Counted from the first letter of the stretch, positions 18,261-27,323 are shown. The stretch is 64,000 bases of DNA from Comamonas_C sp026954015 (GCA_035063785.1 JAPSFS010000009.1:120644-184643); one strand, 5' to 3'. Notes: generated from the letters alone by a model not told the origin. A program made the numbers and translations.

Positions 18261-19208
18261 TCATGGCGTGAAGACGATGCGTTCGCCGGTATGGGAAGCC
18301 TCGGACCACACCTGCTCTACATCGCGAAGCGGTGTGGCCTTCACGTCGATGCGGAACGTGCCGCGTGCGATCTCTTTCGCCAGCGCGGGCAGTTCCATGA
18401 GGATGTCGCGACCCGACACCGAACCATGCCCGCTGCCCACGATCTGGAGATTGGCGGAGCGCAAGAAGGCGCCGGGAATGGCAGCGACTTCACCAGCCAT
18501 CGAGCCGACGTGAATCCACGTGAGGGACCGGCTGTGATCCGTGCGCTGCCTCAACACGGTTTCCATGACACGCACCGAACTGTCGCCCCAGAGGAAATCG
18601 AGTACGACATCGACTTCACACGCGAAGGCGCCCACGCCCAGTTGGACATCCTTCAGCGTCACGACCTCTGTGGCGCCGAGAGCCAGCAGTTTCGAGAGCC
18701 TCTGTTCGTCGCGGCCCGCGGCGATGACCTGCGAAGCGCCAAGATGCCGAGCGATCTGCACGGCCATGCTTCCTGAACTTCCGGTGGCGCCGAGGATGAG
18801 CACCTTCTGTCCACGCTGAAATGGCACGCGGCAACGCAGCGCGAGCCAGGAGGCCATTGCGGGGTTCATCGCACCGGCGACGGTGACCGGATCGCTGTCG
18901 CTCGGCAGCTCGATGCTGTGGTCGAGTTCGATCACCGTCTTGTCGGCCATCGTGCCGATCTGGCCGGGGCTCTGCGCGAAGTAGCGCAGCTTGCCGTCAG
19001 CGTCACGCCCGACGCCATCCACACCTGCAACCAGCGGAAGCTCTCCGATGCTGGAGTAGTGCGCGCCTGAAGCTCTCCCACGGGTGAGGTGGTGCAGGCC
19101 GACGGCGAGCACTTCGACGAGCATTTCTTCAGGCCCATTGGGCGCGGGATCGGGGAAGTCGCCGTAGCGCGGCGGTTGGTTGAACGAGGTGATGACGGCT
19201 GCTTTCAA
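18261..19208 (-). CDS. zinc-independent alcohol dehydrogenase/quinone reductase family (MDR) oxidoreductase
   Basis: About 315 residues. The start is probably TTG at 19208 (LKAAVITSFNQPPRYGDFP), because AGGAGA lies at the right distance; an ATG at 19232 would place the ribosome site inside the gene. The N-terminal part is a GroES-like fold. VLILGATGSSGSMAVQIARH near residue 145 is the Rossmann NADPH-binding loop. The structural zinc Cys cluster is absent. It is divergent from a MarR regulator with palindromic sites between them, so it is probably induced by an electrophile or quinone sensed by that regulator. The IS3 element begins just past its stop codon. Confidence 0.85.
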   Translation of the reverse strand: MKAAVITSFNQPPRYGDFPDPAPNGPEEMLVEVLAVGLHHLTRGRASGAHYSSIGELPLVAGVDGVGRDADGKLRYFAQSPGQIGTMADKTVIELDHSIELPSDSDPVTVAGAMNPAMASWLALRCRVPFQRGQKVLILGATGSSGSMAVQIARHLGASQVIAAGRDEQRLSKLLALGATEVVTLKDVQLGVGAFACEVDVVLDFLWGDSSVRVMETVLRQRTDHSRSLTWIHVGSMAGEVAAIPGAFLRSANLQIVGSGHGSVSGRDILMELPALAKEIARGTFRIDVKATPLRDVEQVWSEASHTGERIVFTP

Positions 19209-19243
19209 GGGGCTCTCCTGGGGTGGGCGCACAGCCCATAAAA

Positions 19244-19256
19244 TTCGTATTACGAT
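19244..19256. promoter_or_regulatory. palindromic operator site 1 (MarR-type)
   Basis: TTCGTATTACGAT contains TCGTA-T-TACGA. It lies about 35 bases upstream of the oxidoreductase start and near site 2, with centres about 23 bases apart. It fits a MarR dimer site controlling both divergent genes. Confidence 0.6.
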
Positions 19257-19266
19257 CTATTATTGA

Positions 19267-19279
19267 TTCGTAATACGAA
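19267..19279. promoter_or_regulatory. palindromic operator site 2 (MarR-type)
   Basis: TTCGTAATACGAA is a perfect palindrome around its central A, about 20 bases before the marR-type start. Together with site 1 it makes a paired operator in the 92-base divergent promoter region. Confidence 0.65.
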
Positions 19280-19300
19280 CCATGTCAAGATAGAGCCAAG

Positions 19301-19750
19301 ATGAAGAAGCCAAAATCCATGAAACACCCCCCTCTGCCCGGCGAAGGACTGGCCGATGCGCTCGTGCCGACCGCCTTTGTCACGATGGCCGTGCTCAACA
19401 AGATCGGCGCCGAGAACGACCTGTCCCTAACGCTGATCCGCGTCCTGGGCATCCTGCTGGATCGGCGTCCACGCATGGCCGAACTCGCCGACTACCTCGG
19501 ACTGGAGCGGCAGACGATGTCGGGACTCATCGCCCGAGCGGAAAAGAAGGGGCTGGTGGCGCGCGCGCCCAACGCGGAAGACGGCCGGGCGACGGACGTT
19601 TTTCTGACGAGCGAGGGGGTCAAGCTCGTCAAGCGCCTGCATGCACAGACACAACAGGCATTGACGCCACTCACTGAACAGCTAGGCGCATCGGATCAGC
19701 AACGCCTTCAGGAACTGCTTCTGCGCATGCTTGATGGCAGGAAAAGCTAG
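19301..19750 (+). CDS. MarR family transcriptional regulator
   Basis: 149 residues. A winged helix-turn-helix spans about residues 50-115 (LTLIRVLGILLDRRPRMAEL, LERQTMSGLIARAEKKGLV, then DGRATDVFLTSEG as the wing). It is the likely repressor of itself and the divergent oxidoreductase through the two TTCGTA-TACGAA sites. Its 3' end overlaps, on the opposite strand, the tail of a broken integrase frame, and its own reading frame is intact. Confidence 0.88.
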   Translation: MKKPKSMKHPPLPGEGLADALVPTAFVTMAVLNKIGAENDLSLTLIRVLGILLDRRPRMAELADYLGLERQTMSGLIARAEKKGLVARAPNAEDGRATDVFLTSEGVKLVKRLHAQTQQALTPLTEQLGASDQQRLQELLLRMLDGRKS

Positions 19751-20218
19751 AGCAATCGATTGCAGCTCCAGCTGCTCTGCAATACGCGTCGCACTCCACT
19801 CCTTGATGGCGATGGTGTACAGGTGCGACAGCAGCGCCATCTCCAGGCGCACGGTGTTGGCACTGACCTGCTTGAGCCGTTCGTCGCGGTAGGCGGCGTA
19901 GTCGCAGACGAGCAGGTCGCTCAGGCGGCGCAGCGCGAGGGGATGGCGCTGCAGCTGGCGGATGCGCTGTCTCTCTTGCGCGTGGCTGCGCTTGGCGCAG
20001 CTCACAGCGGACAGGTAGCGCTCAAGCGCGTCGTGCAAGGTCAGGCCCGCCAAGGGGCGCTGGTTGCGAAACGTTCGGTTGTCCATCTGCGCCTCGGCGG
20101 CGCGGGCCCAGGCCCTTGCCTCGGTGCGCCGCTCAAAGGTCTTGGTCTGGCTGGGCCAGCCTTTGCGGCGCACAGGGGCCTGGAATTGGTAGGGGCCACG
20201 TTCGGTGATGCTTGCCAT
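19682..20218 (-). pseudogene. site-specific integrase (tyrosine recombinase), truncated
   Basis: The start MASITERGPYQFQAPVRRKG at 20218, with GGAG eight bases upstream, is typical of phage/island integrases. The core-binding domain follows (LTLHDALERYLSAV, then VSANTVRLEMALLSHLYTIA). Similarity ends after IKEW at about 19795, so the whole catalytic domain with the Arg and Tyr residues is missing. It sits 135 bases from tRNA-Lys, the likely former attachment site. Confidence 0.8.
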
Positions 20219-20353
20219 CGCTTTTGCTCCACACAAAGCAACGTATAGCGACGCTGCAGCAGGGAGCGCGTGGCAAGTGCAGCAAAAATGCAGCAAGAAG
20301 CCCCGGAAAGCACAAAGCCGACCTTGTTGGATCGGCTAAGTCGTTGATTTTAT

Positions 20354-20429
20354 TGGTGGGTCGTGCAGGATTCGAACCTGCGACCAACGGATTAAAAGTC
20401 CGCTGCTCTACCAACTGAGCTAACGACCC
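20354..20429 (-). tRNA. tRNA-Lys (anticodon TTT)
   Basis: 76 bases, GGGTCGTTAGCTCAGTTGGT at the 5' end, anticodon loop CTTTTAA, T-arm GGTTCGAATCC, encoded CCA. The acceptor stem GGGTCGT/ACGACCC pairs fully. A truncated integrase lies just downstream, so this gene is a likely integration site. Confidence 0.97.
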
Positions 20430-20460
20430 GAAATGCGCAAAGCCTGTGATTATAGGTAGA

Positions 20461-21252
20461 TCAGGCGGCTGAACCGGGGTGACTTGCGAGCTGTTGCAGC
20501 ACGCGGCCGGCGGCGCACAGGCCGAAGGTGGCTGTGACGGTGACCGTGGAGCCGTACCCGTGGCAATTCAGGGTTCCGTCACCCGGGCCGGTGTCGCACG
20601 GCACGTCGGGGCCGGCTACCGGTTCACGGCTGAAAGCGCATGTGATGCCCATGGGGGCCGTGCCGCGCACCGCACCGTGCTCGCGGCGCAAACGGTACCG
20701 CAGCTTCGAGAGCAGCGGATCATGCGTTACCGCCGACAGGTCCGCGATCTCGACCCGCTCGGCCCGTTGCTTGCCGCCCGCCGCACCCACACAGAGAAAC
20801 AGCGCGGGTGCGTGCATCGCCCAGGCGGCCATGGCGGTCTTGGCGTTCAGCTGGTCACAGGCGTCGATCACCGCGTCAACCCGGTGCGGCAGCAAGCCAG
20901 GCCAGTTGTCCGGCTCGACGAATTCCTCGACGCAGTGCACGACGGCATCCGGGTGGATCAAACCGATACGCTCCGCCATCGCCCGCACCTTGGACATGCC
21001 CAGCGTGCTTGAGAGCGCGTGCACCTGGCGGTTGACGTTGGACTCGGCGACGTGGTCGAGGTCGATCAGCGTCAGCGTACCGACGCCGCTGCGTGCCAGC
21101 GCTTCGGCAGCCCAGGAACCGACACCGCCCACACCGACCACGGCCACATGGGCACGGCGTATGCGCCGTGCCCCTTGCACGCCATACAGCCGAGTCAGCC
21201 CCGCAAAGCGGCGCTCGATATCTACGGGCGCCATGGCGCCAGCCGACGTCAC
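20461..21252 (-). CDS. tcdA: tRNA threonylcarbamoyladenosine dehydratase
   Basis: 263 residues from GTG at 21252, which overlaps the cpoB stop (GTGA); ATG at 21234 is an alternative. It is an E1-like fold: GVGGVGSWAAEALARSGVG nucleotide loop near residue 40, DLDHVAESNVNRQ, DACDQLNAKTAM, and LCVGAAGGK with a conserved Cys. TcdA cyclises t6A to ct6A at position 37 of ANN-decoding tRNAs using ATP. The usual CsdA/CsdE partners are not in the window. Confidence 0.9.
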   Translation of the reverse strand: MTSAGAMAPVDIERRFAGLTRLYGVQGARRIRRAHVAVVGVGGVGSWAAEALARSGVGTLTLIDLDHVAESNVNRQVHALSSTLGMSKVRAMAERIGLIHPDAVVHCVEEFVEPDNWPGLLPHRVDAVIDACDQLNAKTAMAAWAMHAPALFLCVGAAGGKQRAERVEIADLSAVTHDPLLSKLRYRLRREHGAVRGTAPMGITCAFSREPVAGPDVPCDTGPGDGTLNCHGYGSTVTVTATFGLCAAGRVLQQLASHPGSAA

Positions 21253-22025
21253 TTGAGACGCGCCAGCCGCTCCTTCGCCGCCGAAGCCGCCTCGGACTGC
21301 GGATAGACGCGCATCAGGTCTTCCAGCGTCTTGCGCGCGGCCTTGGTGTCCTTGAGTTCCACCTGGCAGTTGGCGATGGACAGTGCTGCCTCGGGGGCTC
21401 GCGCGTGGTCCGGTGCGCTCGCAAGCAGGGCCTTGAAATTGTCGATCGCGTCCTTGTACGCACGCGTGGCGTACTGCGCGTTGCCCAGCCAGAAGCGCGC
21501 CGACGGCAGGTAGCCCGATTGCGGGTACTGGCGCACGAAACCCTGGAACGCCGTCACGGCCTCGGGGAACTTGCCGGAACGGAAGACTGTCAGCGCCGCA
21601 TCGAAATCGTTTTTCTCTGCCGGCTCGGCCTTGAACTCGCGGCCGTCCACCTGGACGGTCGCCGGCTCGAACTTGCGCAAGCGCTCGTCCACGCTTTGCG
21701 CGACGTCCTTCTGGCGCCGCTGCAAGTCCGCCACGTCGCGGCGCAACTGCTCGTTCTCACCGCGCAACGTTGCGACGTCGGCGCGCAACGACTCGATCTG
21801 CGTCTGCAGATCCAGCAGGCCACGGCGCGTCTGCGACGCTTCGTCGCCCGAGCGCTCGCCCGCACGCTGCGTCGCCTGTTGCAGCTGGTCGATGCGCTGG
21901 CGCATTTCCAGGATCGCGCGGCGCGCCTCATCGTCCTCGAACAGCGCGGCATGTCCGACCGTGGACCACGCCGCCATGACGGCACACGCCACGACGAGCC
22001 ACCAACGTGGTGTTATGCGTTGCAT
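21249..22025 (-). CDS. cpoB: cell division coordinator CpoB (YbgF), Tol-Pal associated
   Basis: 258 residues: signal peptide 1-26 (ending HAALFEDDE), a trimerising coiled coil about 35-115 (RQRIDQLQQATQRAGE, then heptads to the mid-region), and TPR repeats about 135-255 (DAALTVFRSGKFPEAVTAF and following). Periplasmic CpoB links outer-membrane constriction by Tol-Pal with septal peptidoglycan synthesis. It stands 13 bases after pal, in the normal tolB-pal-cpoB order. Confidence 0.93.
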   Translation of the reverse strand: MQRITPRWWLVVACAVMAAWSTVGHAALFEDDEARRAILEMRQRIDQLQQATQRAGERSGDEASQTRRGLLDLQTQIESLRADVATLRGENEQLRRDVADLQRRQKDVAQSVDERLRKFEPATVQVDGREFKAEPAEKNDFDAALTVFRSGKFPEAVTAFQGFVRQYPQSGYLPSARFWLGNAQYATRAYKDAIDNFKALLASAPDHARAPEAALSIANCQVELKDTKAARKTLEDLMRVYPQSEAASAAKERLARLK

Positions 22026-22038
22026 GCGCCTGATCCTC

Positions 22039-22578
22039 TCAGCGGTAGGTCAATTCGACGCGGCGGTTCTTCGCGTACGCTTCTTCGGTGGAGCCCTGCA
22101 CCGCCGGCTTTTCCTTGCCGAAGCTCACGGCCTCCATCTGCGTTTCGGGCACACCCAGCAGGCCGAGCGACCGACGCACGGCTTCGGCACGCTTCTGGCC
22201 CAGCGCAAGGTTGTATTCGCGGCCACCGCGCTCGTCGGTATGGCCCTCGAGCATCACGTGCGTCGTGCCGTGGCTCTTGAGGAAGTTCGCGTGCGCGTCG
22301 AGTATCGATTGGTACTCGGGCTTGACCGAGTAACTGTCAAAGTCGAAATACACGATGCGCGCCACACCCACCGGGCCGGCGTTCTGCCCCTGCGTGGCAT
22401 TGAGATCCACCGGTGCGACGCCGCTCTGGCTGCCACCGCCGGCACCGGCGCCGTTGGTGGCGACAGCCCCCTTGTCTTCGACAGGCGCGTCGTTGAGCTT
22501 CACGCCCGAACTGCAGCCCACTACCAGGGCTGCGGCCACCAGGGCCAGGGACATGCGGTTGAATCGAAAATATTTCAC
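22039..22578 (-). CDS. pal: peptidoglycan-associated lipoprotein Pal
   Basis: 179 residues. Lipobox LVVGC at about residues 18-22, a Gly/Ala-rich linker, then an OmpA-like peptidoglycan-binding domain (VYFDFDSYSVKPEYQ, GHTDERGGREYN, KNRRVELTYR). It is anchored in the outer membrane and binds diaminopimelate in the wall and TolB. It lies 28 bases after tolB. Confidence 0.95.
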   Translation of the reverse strand: MKYFRFNRMSLALVAAALVVGCSSGVKLNDAPVEDKGAVATNGAGAGGGSQSGVAPVDLNATQGQNAGPVGVARIVYFDFDSYSVKPEYQSILDAHANFLKSHGTTHVMLEGHTDERGGREYNLALGQKRAEAVRRSLGLLGVPETQMEAVSFGKEKPAVQGSTEEAYAKNRRVELTYR

Positions 22579-22606
22579 GTTGAACTCTCGTTGCTTGGGA
22601 AAGAAA

Positions 22607-23911
22607 TCATTGCTTCTGGAATGGCCCCCATGCCGGCTCGCGGATGTCGCCGCCCTGCCCTGCCAGACGGGCCTTGATCCTGCCGTCCAGCGTGGTCGTC
22701 ATGAGCGCCTCCTTGCCCTGCTGCTGCGTGGCGTAGACGATCAGCTTGCCGTTGGGCGCGAAACTCGGACTCTCATCCGCCGTGGTATCGGTGATTGCGC
22801 TGGCGGTGCGCGACTTCAGATCCATGACATGCAGTTTGAACGCGCCACTGACGCGTGCGATGTACGCCAGCCACTGGCCATCCGGGCTCAGGCTGGGCGA
22901 AATGTTGTAGTTGCCCTGGAACGTGACGCGCTCGGCGCTGCCGCCTCCGGCGGGTACGCGGTAGATCTGCGGGGTGCCACCGCGGTCGCTTACGAAATAG
23001 ATCATTGCACCGTCGCTGGAGTACGTCGGCTCGGTGTCGATGCCCGCGCTTTGCATCAGGCGCCGCGGCTCGCCGCCGTTGGCGCTGACGGTGTACAGCT
23101 GCGAGCCGCCATCGCGGCTGAGCGTCACGGCCAGCGTCCGGCCATCGGGCGCCCACGCCGGCGCGCTGTTGGAGCCGCGGAAGTTGGCGATCAGCCTGCG
23201 CTTGCCCGTGGCGATGTCGTGCACGTAGACCACGGGCTTGCGCGACTCGAACGAGACGTATGCCAGTTGCATGCCCGAGGGCGACCACGCCGGTGAAATG
23301 ATCGGTTCGGGACTCGATAGCGCCGACTGCGCGTTTTCGCCGTCCGCATCGGCCACCCACAGGCTGTAGCGGGTGCCAACCTTGGTCACGTAGGCGATGC
23401 GCGTCGAAAAAATGCCGCGCTCGCCGGTGAGCTTTTCGTAGATGTAGTCGGAAATGCGGTGCGCGACCAAGCGCAGGTCGGCGCGCGTCACGACAAAGCT
23501 CTGCCCGCTCAGGTCCTGCGCCTTGACCACGTCCCACAGCCGAAAGCGCACGTCCCAGCGGCCGTCCGCCAACGCCGCGATGCTGCCGGTGCTGAGCGCA
23601 TCGGCCTTGCGCTCGCGCCACAGCGCCATGTCCGGGCGCGAGGTTTCGTCAATCTGCCCCCCCGCGGCGTCGACACCGACAAAGCGGCCGCTGCGCTCCA
23701 GGTCGGCCTGGACGATGGCGGAAATCTTCTGTGGCGCCGCATCCTCCCCACGCAGCGGTGCGATCGCGATCGGCAGCTGGGTCAGGCCCACGCCGGTGAT
23801 TTCGACACGAAATTGCGCCCATGCTGGCGCGCTCGCCACCAGAGCACCCGCCGCGAGCACCTGACGGCGCGCCACCGACCGCGCGATCGAGGGAAAATGG
23901 TCAGGAATCAT
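22607..23911 (-). CDS. tolB: Tol-Pal system beta-propeller protein TolB
   Basis: 434 residues from ATG 23911. A TTG two codons earlier is less likely. The signal peptide contains ARRQVLAAG and ends near PAWAQFRVEI; the two Arg are Tat-like. The N-terminal domain is about 35-160, and the six-bladed propeller about 190-425 has repeats such as SPAWSPSGMQLAYVS, APAWAPDGRTLAVT and SPSLSPDGQWLAYI. TolB binds Pal in the periplasm. The upstream tolQRA genes are not in the window; instead the next gene is divergent, so tolB has its own promoter here. Confidence 0.94.
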   Translation of the reverse strand: MIPDHFPSIARSVARRQVLAAGALVASAPAWAQFRVEITGVGLTQLPIAIAPLRGEDAAPQKISAIVQADLERSGRFVGVDAAGGQIDETSRPDMALWRERKADALSTGSIAALADGRWDVRFRLWDVVKAQDLSGQSFVVTRADLRLVAHRISDYIYEKLTGERGIFSTRIAYVTKVGTRYSLWVADADGENAQSALSSPEPIISPAWSPSGMQLAYVSFESRKPVVYVHDIATGKRRLIANFRGSNSAPAWAPDGRTLAVTLSRDGGSQLYTVSANGGEPRRLMQSAGIDTEPTYSSDGAMIYFVSDRGGTPQIYRVPAGGGSAERVTFQGNYNISPSLSPDGQWLAYIARVSGAFKLHVMDLKSRTASAITDTTADESPSFAPNGKLIVYATQQQGKEALMTTTLDGRIKARLAGQGGDIREPAWGPFQKQ

Positions 23912-24032
23912 TGGCAACCCGAAATCACTCGAAAATACTGTCGGAACAAGCCCGACATGTTACACATAGCGTAGCAAGCCATGTGACAAACTGTGCCCTC
24001 TCGCGACCACCCCAACGTAGAATTTGCGCGTC

Positions 24033-25832
24033 ATGCCAACAGCGGATTTTAGCGCTGCGCCACCATCAGCGCAGGCGAGCGCAGCCCCCCTGCCGCTGCT
24101 GGCGCGCCTCAAGCGCCTGCACGCCTATTTCGGCTACCAGCGGCTCGCATGGTCGGTGGCGGTGCTCGCCACGCTGGTTGCGGCGGTCACCGAGCCCTTG
24201 ATCCCGGCGCTGCTCAAGCCGTTGCTGGACCAGGGCTTCACCGAGGGATCGCTGCAGCTGTGGATGGTTCCGGTGGCCATCATCGGGGTCTTCCTGGTGC
24301 GCGGACTGGCGCAGTTCGCCGGGCAGTACGCGCTCGCGCGCATCGCCAATGAGGGCATGGTGCGGCTGCGCACGGCGTTGTTCGAGCGGCTGCTCGTCGC
24401 GCGCATGGAAGTGTTTCACCGGGAATCCGCGAGCGCGCTCTCCAACACCATGGTCTACGAGGTGCAGACCGGCTTCAACGCACTCGTGCAGGCGCTGCTC
24501 GGGCTCTCGCGCGACGGTTTCACGCTGATTGCGCTGCTCGGCTACCTGCTGTATCTCAACTGGCAGCTGACGCTCATCGTCGGCGTGATGGTGCCGGGCG
24601 TGGCCTGGATCATGAAGACGCTGTCGCGGCGCCTGTACCGCCTCACCAAGACCAGCCAGCGGGCGACCGACGACCTCGCCTACGTCGTCGAGGAGAACGT
24701 GCTCGCGCACCGCATGGTGCGGCTGCACGACGCGCAGGCGAAGGAGACGGAACGCTTCGGGCAGTTGAGCGAGCGGCTGCGGCGGCTGGCGATGAAATCC
24801 ACCGTGGCATCGGCCGCGATGACGCCGACGACGCAGCTGCTCGCCGCGGCTGCGCTTTCCGCGGTGATCTGCATCGCGCTGTGGCAAAGCCGCGGCGCGG
24901 GCGAGCAGGTCACGGTCGGCGGGTTCGCCGCGTTCATCGCCGCGATGCTGATGCTCATCGCGCCCATCCGGCGGCTGGCGGACGTGGCCAACCCGATCAC
25001 GCGCGGCGTTGCTGCCCTCGAGCGCGGGCTGCTGCTGCTCTCCAGCACCGAGCCGGAGACGCAGGGTACCTACCGCTGCGAGCGCGCGCGCGGCGCGATC
25101 GCGCTGGAGAACGTGCGCGTGGTGTTCAACGAAGGGCAGGCGCCCGCGGTCGATGGCATCTCGCTCACGATCCGGCCCGGCGAAGTCGTTGCGCTCGTGG
25201 GCTCATCCGGCGCGGGCAAGACCACGCTCGTGAACCTGCTGCCGCGCTTTCTCACGCCGCAGTCGGGCCGCATCACGCTGGACGACGTGCCGCTGCAGGA
25301 TTGGGATCTGCGCGCGCTGCGCCGGCAATTCGCGCTCGTGAGCCAGGACGTGGTGATGTTCAACGCGAGCATCGCCGCCAACGTTGCGCTCGGCGCCAGC
25401 GCGATCGACGAAGCCCGGGTGCAGTCCTGCCTGCAGGCGGCCAACCTGGCCGACCACGTGGCGACGCTCGCGCAGGGCATGCACACCCCCGTGGGGCACA
25501 ACGCCACGCAGCTCTCGGGCGGGCAGCGCCAGCGGCTGGCGATCGCGCGGGCGCTTTACAAGGACGCGCCCATCCTGATCCTGGACGAGGCGACGTCGGC
25601 CCTGGACACCGCCTCCGAGCGCCTCGTGCAGCAGGCGCTGCAGCGCCTCATGCAGGGCCGCACGACGCTCGTGATCGCGCACCGCCTCTCGACCATCGAA
25701 CACGCGGACCGGGTCGTGGTGATGGAGCGCGGACAGATCGCCGAGCAGGGAACGCACGCCGCATTGATGGCCGAGGGCGGGCTGTACGCGCGCCTGCAGG
25801 CCATGGCCGCGGCCCACCGGCCGCAGCCGTAG
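24033..25832 (+). CDS. MsbA-type lipid/peptide ABC exporter (fused membrane-ATPase half transporter)
   Basis: 599 residues from ATG 24033. Residues about 25-325 form a six-helix membrane domain. Residues about 345-590 form the ATPase: Walker A GSSGAGKTT, Q-loop LVSQDVVMFN, signature LSGGQRQR, Walker B ILILDEATSAL, H-loop VIAHRLS. It acts as a homodimer; in this family MsbA flips lipid A-core across the inner membrane. The kdsB/lpxK neighbours usual for msbA are absent, so the lipid A role is likely but not certain. It is divergent from tolB. Confidence 0.85.
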   Translation: MPTADFSAAPPSAQASAAPLPLLARLKRLHAYFGYQRLAWSVAVLATLVAAVTEPLIPALLKPLLDQGFTEGSLQLWMVPVAIIGVFLVRGLAQFAGQYALARIANEGMVRLRTALFERLLVARMEVFHRESASALSNTMVYEVQTGFNALVQALLGLSRDGFTLIALLGYLLYLNWQLTLIVGVMVPGVAWIMKTLSRRLYRLTKTSQRATDDLAYVVEENVLAHRMVRLHDAQAKETERFGQLSERLRRLAMKSTVASAAMTPTTQLLAAAALSAVICIALWQSRGAGEQVTVGGFAAFIAAMLMLIAPIRRLADVANPITRGVAALERGLLLLSSTEPETQGTYRCERARGAIALENVRVVFNEGQAPAVDGISLTIRPGEVVALVGSSGAGKTTLVNLLPRFLTPQSGRITLDDVPLQDWDLRALRRQFALVSQDVVMFNASIAANVALGASAIDEARVQSCLQAANLADHVATLAQGMHTPVGHNATQLSGGQRQRLAIARALYKDAPILILDEATSALDTASERLVQQALQRLMQGRTTLVIAHRLSTIEHADRVVVMERGQIAEQGTHAALMAEGGLYARLQAMAAAHRPQP

Positions 25833-25839
25833 CGCTGCG

Positions 25840-26514
25840 CTACCACTGGCCGGGGTTGGGCCGCTGCTGCTGCATCGCGCGGATCACGTCCTGCATCAGG
25901 CCGTCGCGCTCGGCGCGGCGCGCGAAGTCGATCGCGCCCTGGCCCTGCTGGTTCTTGATCGACGGGTCGGCGCCCTCCTTGAGCAGCAGACGCGCCACGT
26001 CGATCTGGCCGTAGAGCGTCGCCATCATCAAGGGCGTCGTGCCGTTGGGCGAGCCGGCGTCGATGTACGCCGCATGCTCCAGCAGCAGGCGCACCATGTC
26101 GGCCGCCTCAGGCGCGTCGCTGCTGGCGGCGTAGTGCAGCGGGGTCCAGCCGGTCTTGTTGACGTCGGCGTCGCGGGCAATCAATGTACGCGCGGCCTCC
26201 AGGTTGCCGCGCAGCGCGGCCATCATCAAGGGGCTTTCGTCCTTGGCGTTGCGCGCCTCCACGTCGAGCGTGGGGCTTCGCAGCAGCGCCGCGGCGGCCT
26301 GGCGCGCATCCTTGTAGAGCGCGACGGTGATCGCTGGCTGGCGTCGCGGGTCGCGCGCGTTCGGGTCGAACCCGCGGCGCAGCAGGTCGGCCACCGTGCG
26401 CCCGTCGTCGAGCTCGATGGCCTGGAAAAAATCCTCGTACGCGCCGGCGCGCGCGGGCACGGCCCACGCGAGCGCGAGCATCGACGCGGCCACCAAGCCA
26501 CTGCGGCGCCTCAC
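25840..26514 (-). CDS. exported ankyrin-repeat protein
   Basis: 224 residues from GTG 26514, overlapping the tatD stop as GTGA. A signal peptide of about 25 residues ends PARAGAYED. Four or five ankyrin repeats follow (DGRTVADLLRRGFDPNARD, DESPLMMAALRGNLEAARTL, TPLHYAASSDAPEAADMV, TTPLMMATLYGQIDVARLL). It is probably periplasmic and binds another protein; the partner is unknown. It is the last gene of the mltG-tmk-holB-pilZ-tatD run and converges on the exporter gene with 7 bases between stops. Confidence 0.85.
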   Translation of the reverse strand: MRRRSGLVAASMLALAWAVPARAGAYEDFFQAIELDDGRTVADLLRRGFDPNARDPRRQPAITVALYKDARQAAAALLRSPTLDVEARNAKDESPLMMAALRGNLEAARTLIARDADVNKTGWTPLHYAASSDAPEAADMVRLLLEHAAYIDAGSPNGTTPLMMATLYGQIDVARLLLKEGADPSIKNQQGQGAIDFARRAERDGLMQDVIRAMQQQRPNPGQW

Positions 26515-27323
26515 GCGGTGTGCTCCCCGCCGAGAAAGAGCTGCTCGAAATTGCGGCTCGTGGCGTACGCCACGTCCTGCGGCGTCATGCCGCGCACCTG
26601 GGCGATCTGCTGCGCGACGTAGGGCACGAAGGTGGGTTCGTTGACCTTGCCGCGCATCGGCACCGGCGCGAGGTAGGGGCTGTCGGTTTCGATCAGCATG
26701 CGCTCCAGCGGCACGAAGGCCGCCACGTCGCGCAGTTCCTGCGCCTTCTTGAACGTGACGATGCCGGAGAACGAAATGTAAAAGCCCAGGTCGAGCGCGG
26801 CGCGCGCGACCTCCATGGTCTCGGTGAAGCAGTGAAACACCCCGCCCGCGCTGCCTGCGCTGCCGTCCTCGCCCTCCTCGCGCAGGATGGCGAGCGTGTC
26901 GGCGCTGGCGCTGCGCGTATGAATGACGAGCGGCCGGTGCGCCGCGCGCGCGGCGCGGATGTGCGTGCGAAAACGCGTGCGCTGCCATGCGAGATCGGCC
27001 ACGGCGCGCCCGCCCTTGCGCTCGTCCATCTGGTAGTAGTCGAGTCCCGTCTCGCCCACCGCCACCACGCGCGGCAGCCGCGCCAGGCGCACGAGCTCTT
27101 CCACGGTGGGCTCGGCCATGCCCTCGGTCTCGGGGTGCACGCCGACCGAAGCCCAGAAATTGTCGAACCCCGTGGCGAGCGCGTGCACCTCGGGAAATTC
27201 CTCCATCGTGGTGCAGATGCACAGCGCGCGATCGACCTGCGCCTGCTGCATCGCGGCGCGGATCTGCGCCAGCCGCGGGCGCAGCTGCGGGTCGTTCAAA
27301 TGGCAGTGGGAATCAACGTACAT
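26511..27323 (-). CDS. tatD: TatD family metal-dependent DNase/hydrolase
   Basis: 270 residues with the TIM-barrel metal residues: DSHCHL at the start, VGETGLDYYQ near 95, VIHTRSAS, FHCFTET and IETDSPYLAP. TatD enzymes are Mg-dependent 3'-5' exonucleases in the cytoplasm. It lies directly after pilZ in the operon and overlaps the ankyrin gene by 4 bases. Confidence 0.93.
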   Translation of the reverse strand: MYVDSHCHLNDPQLRPRLAQIRAAMQQAQVDRALCICTTMEEFPEVHALATGFDNFWASVGVHPETEGMAEPTVEELVRLARLPRVVAVGETGLDYYQMDERKGGRAVADLAWQRTRFRTHIRAARAAHRPLVIHTRSASADTLAILREEGEDGSAGSAGGVFHCFTETMEVARAALDLGFYISFSGIVTFKKAQELRDVAAFVPLERMLIETDSPYLAPVPMRGKVNEPTFVPYVAQQIAQVRGMTPQDVAYATSRNFEQLFLGGEHTA

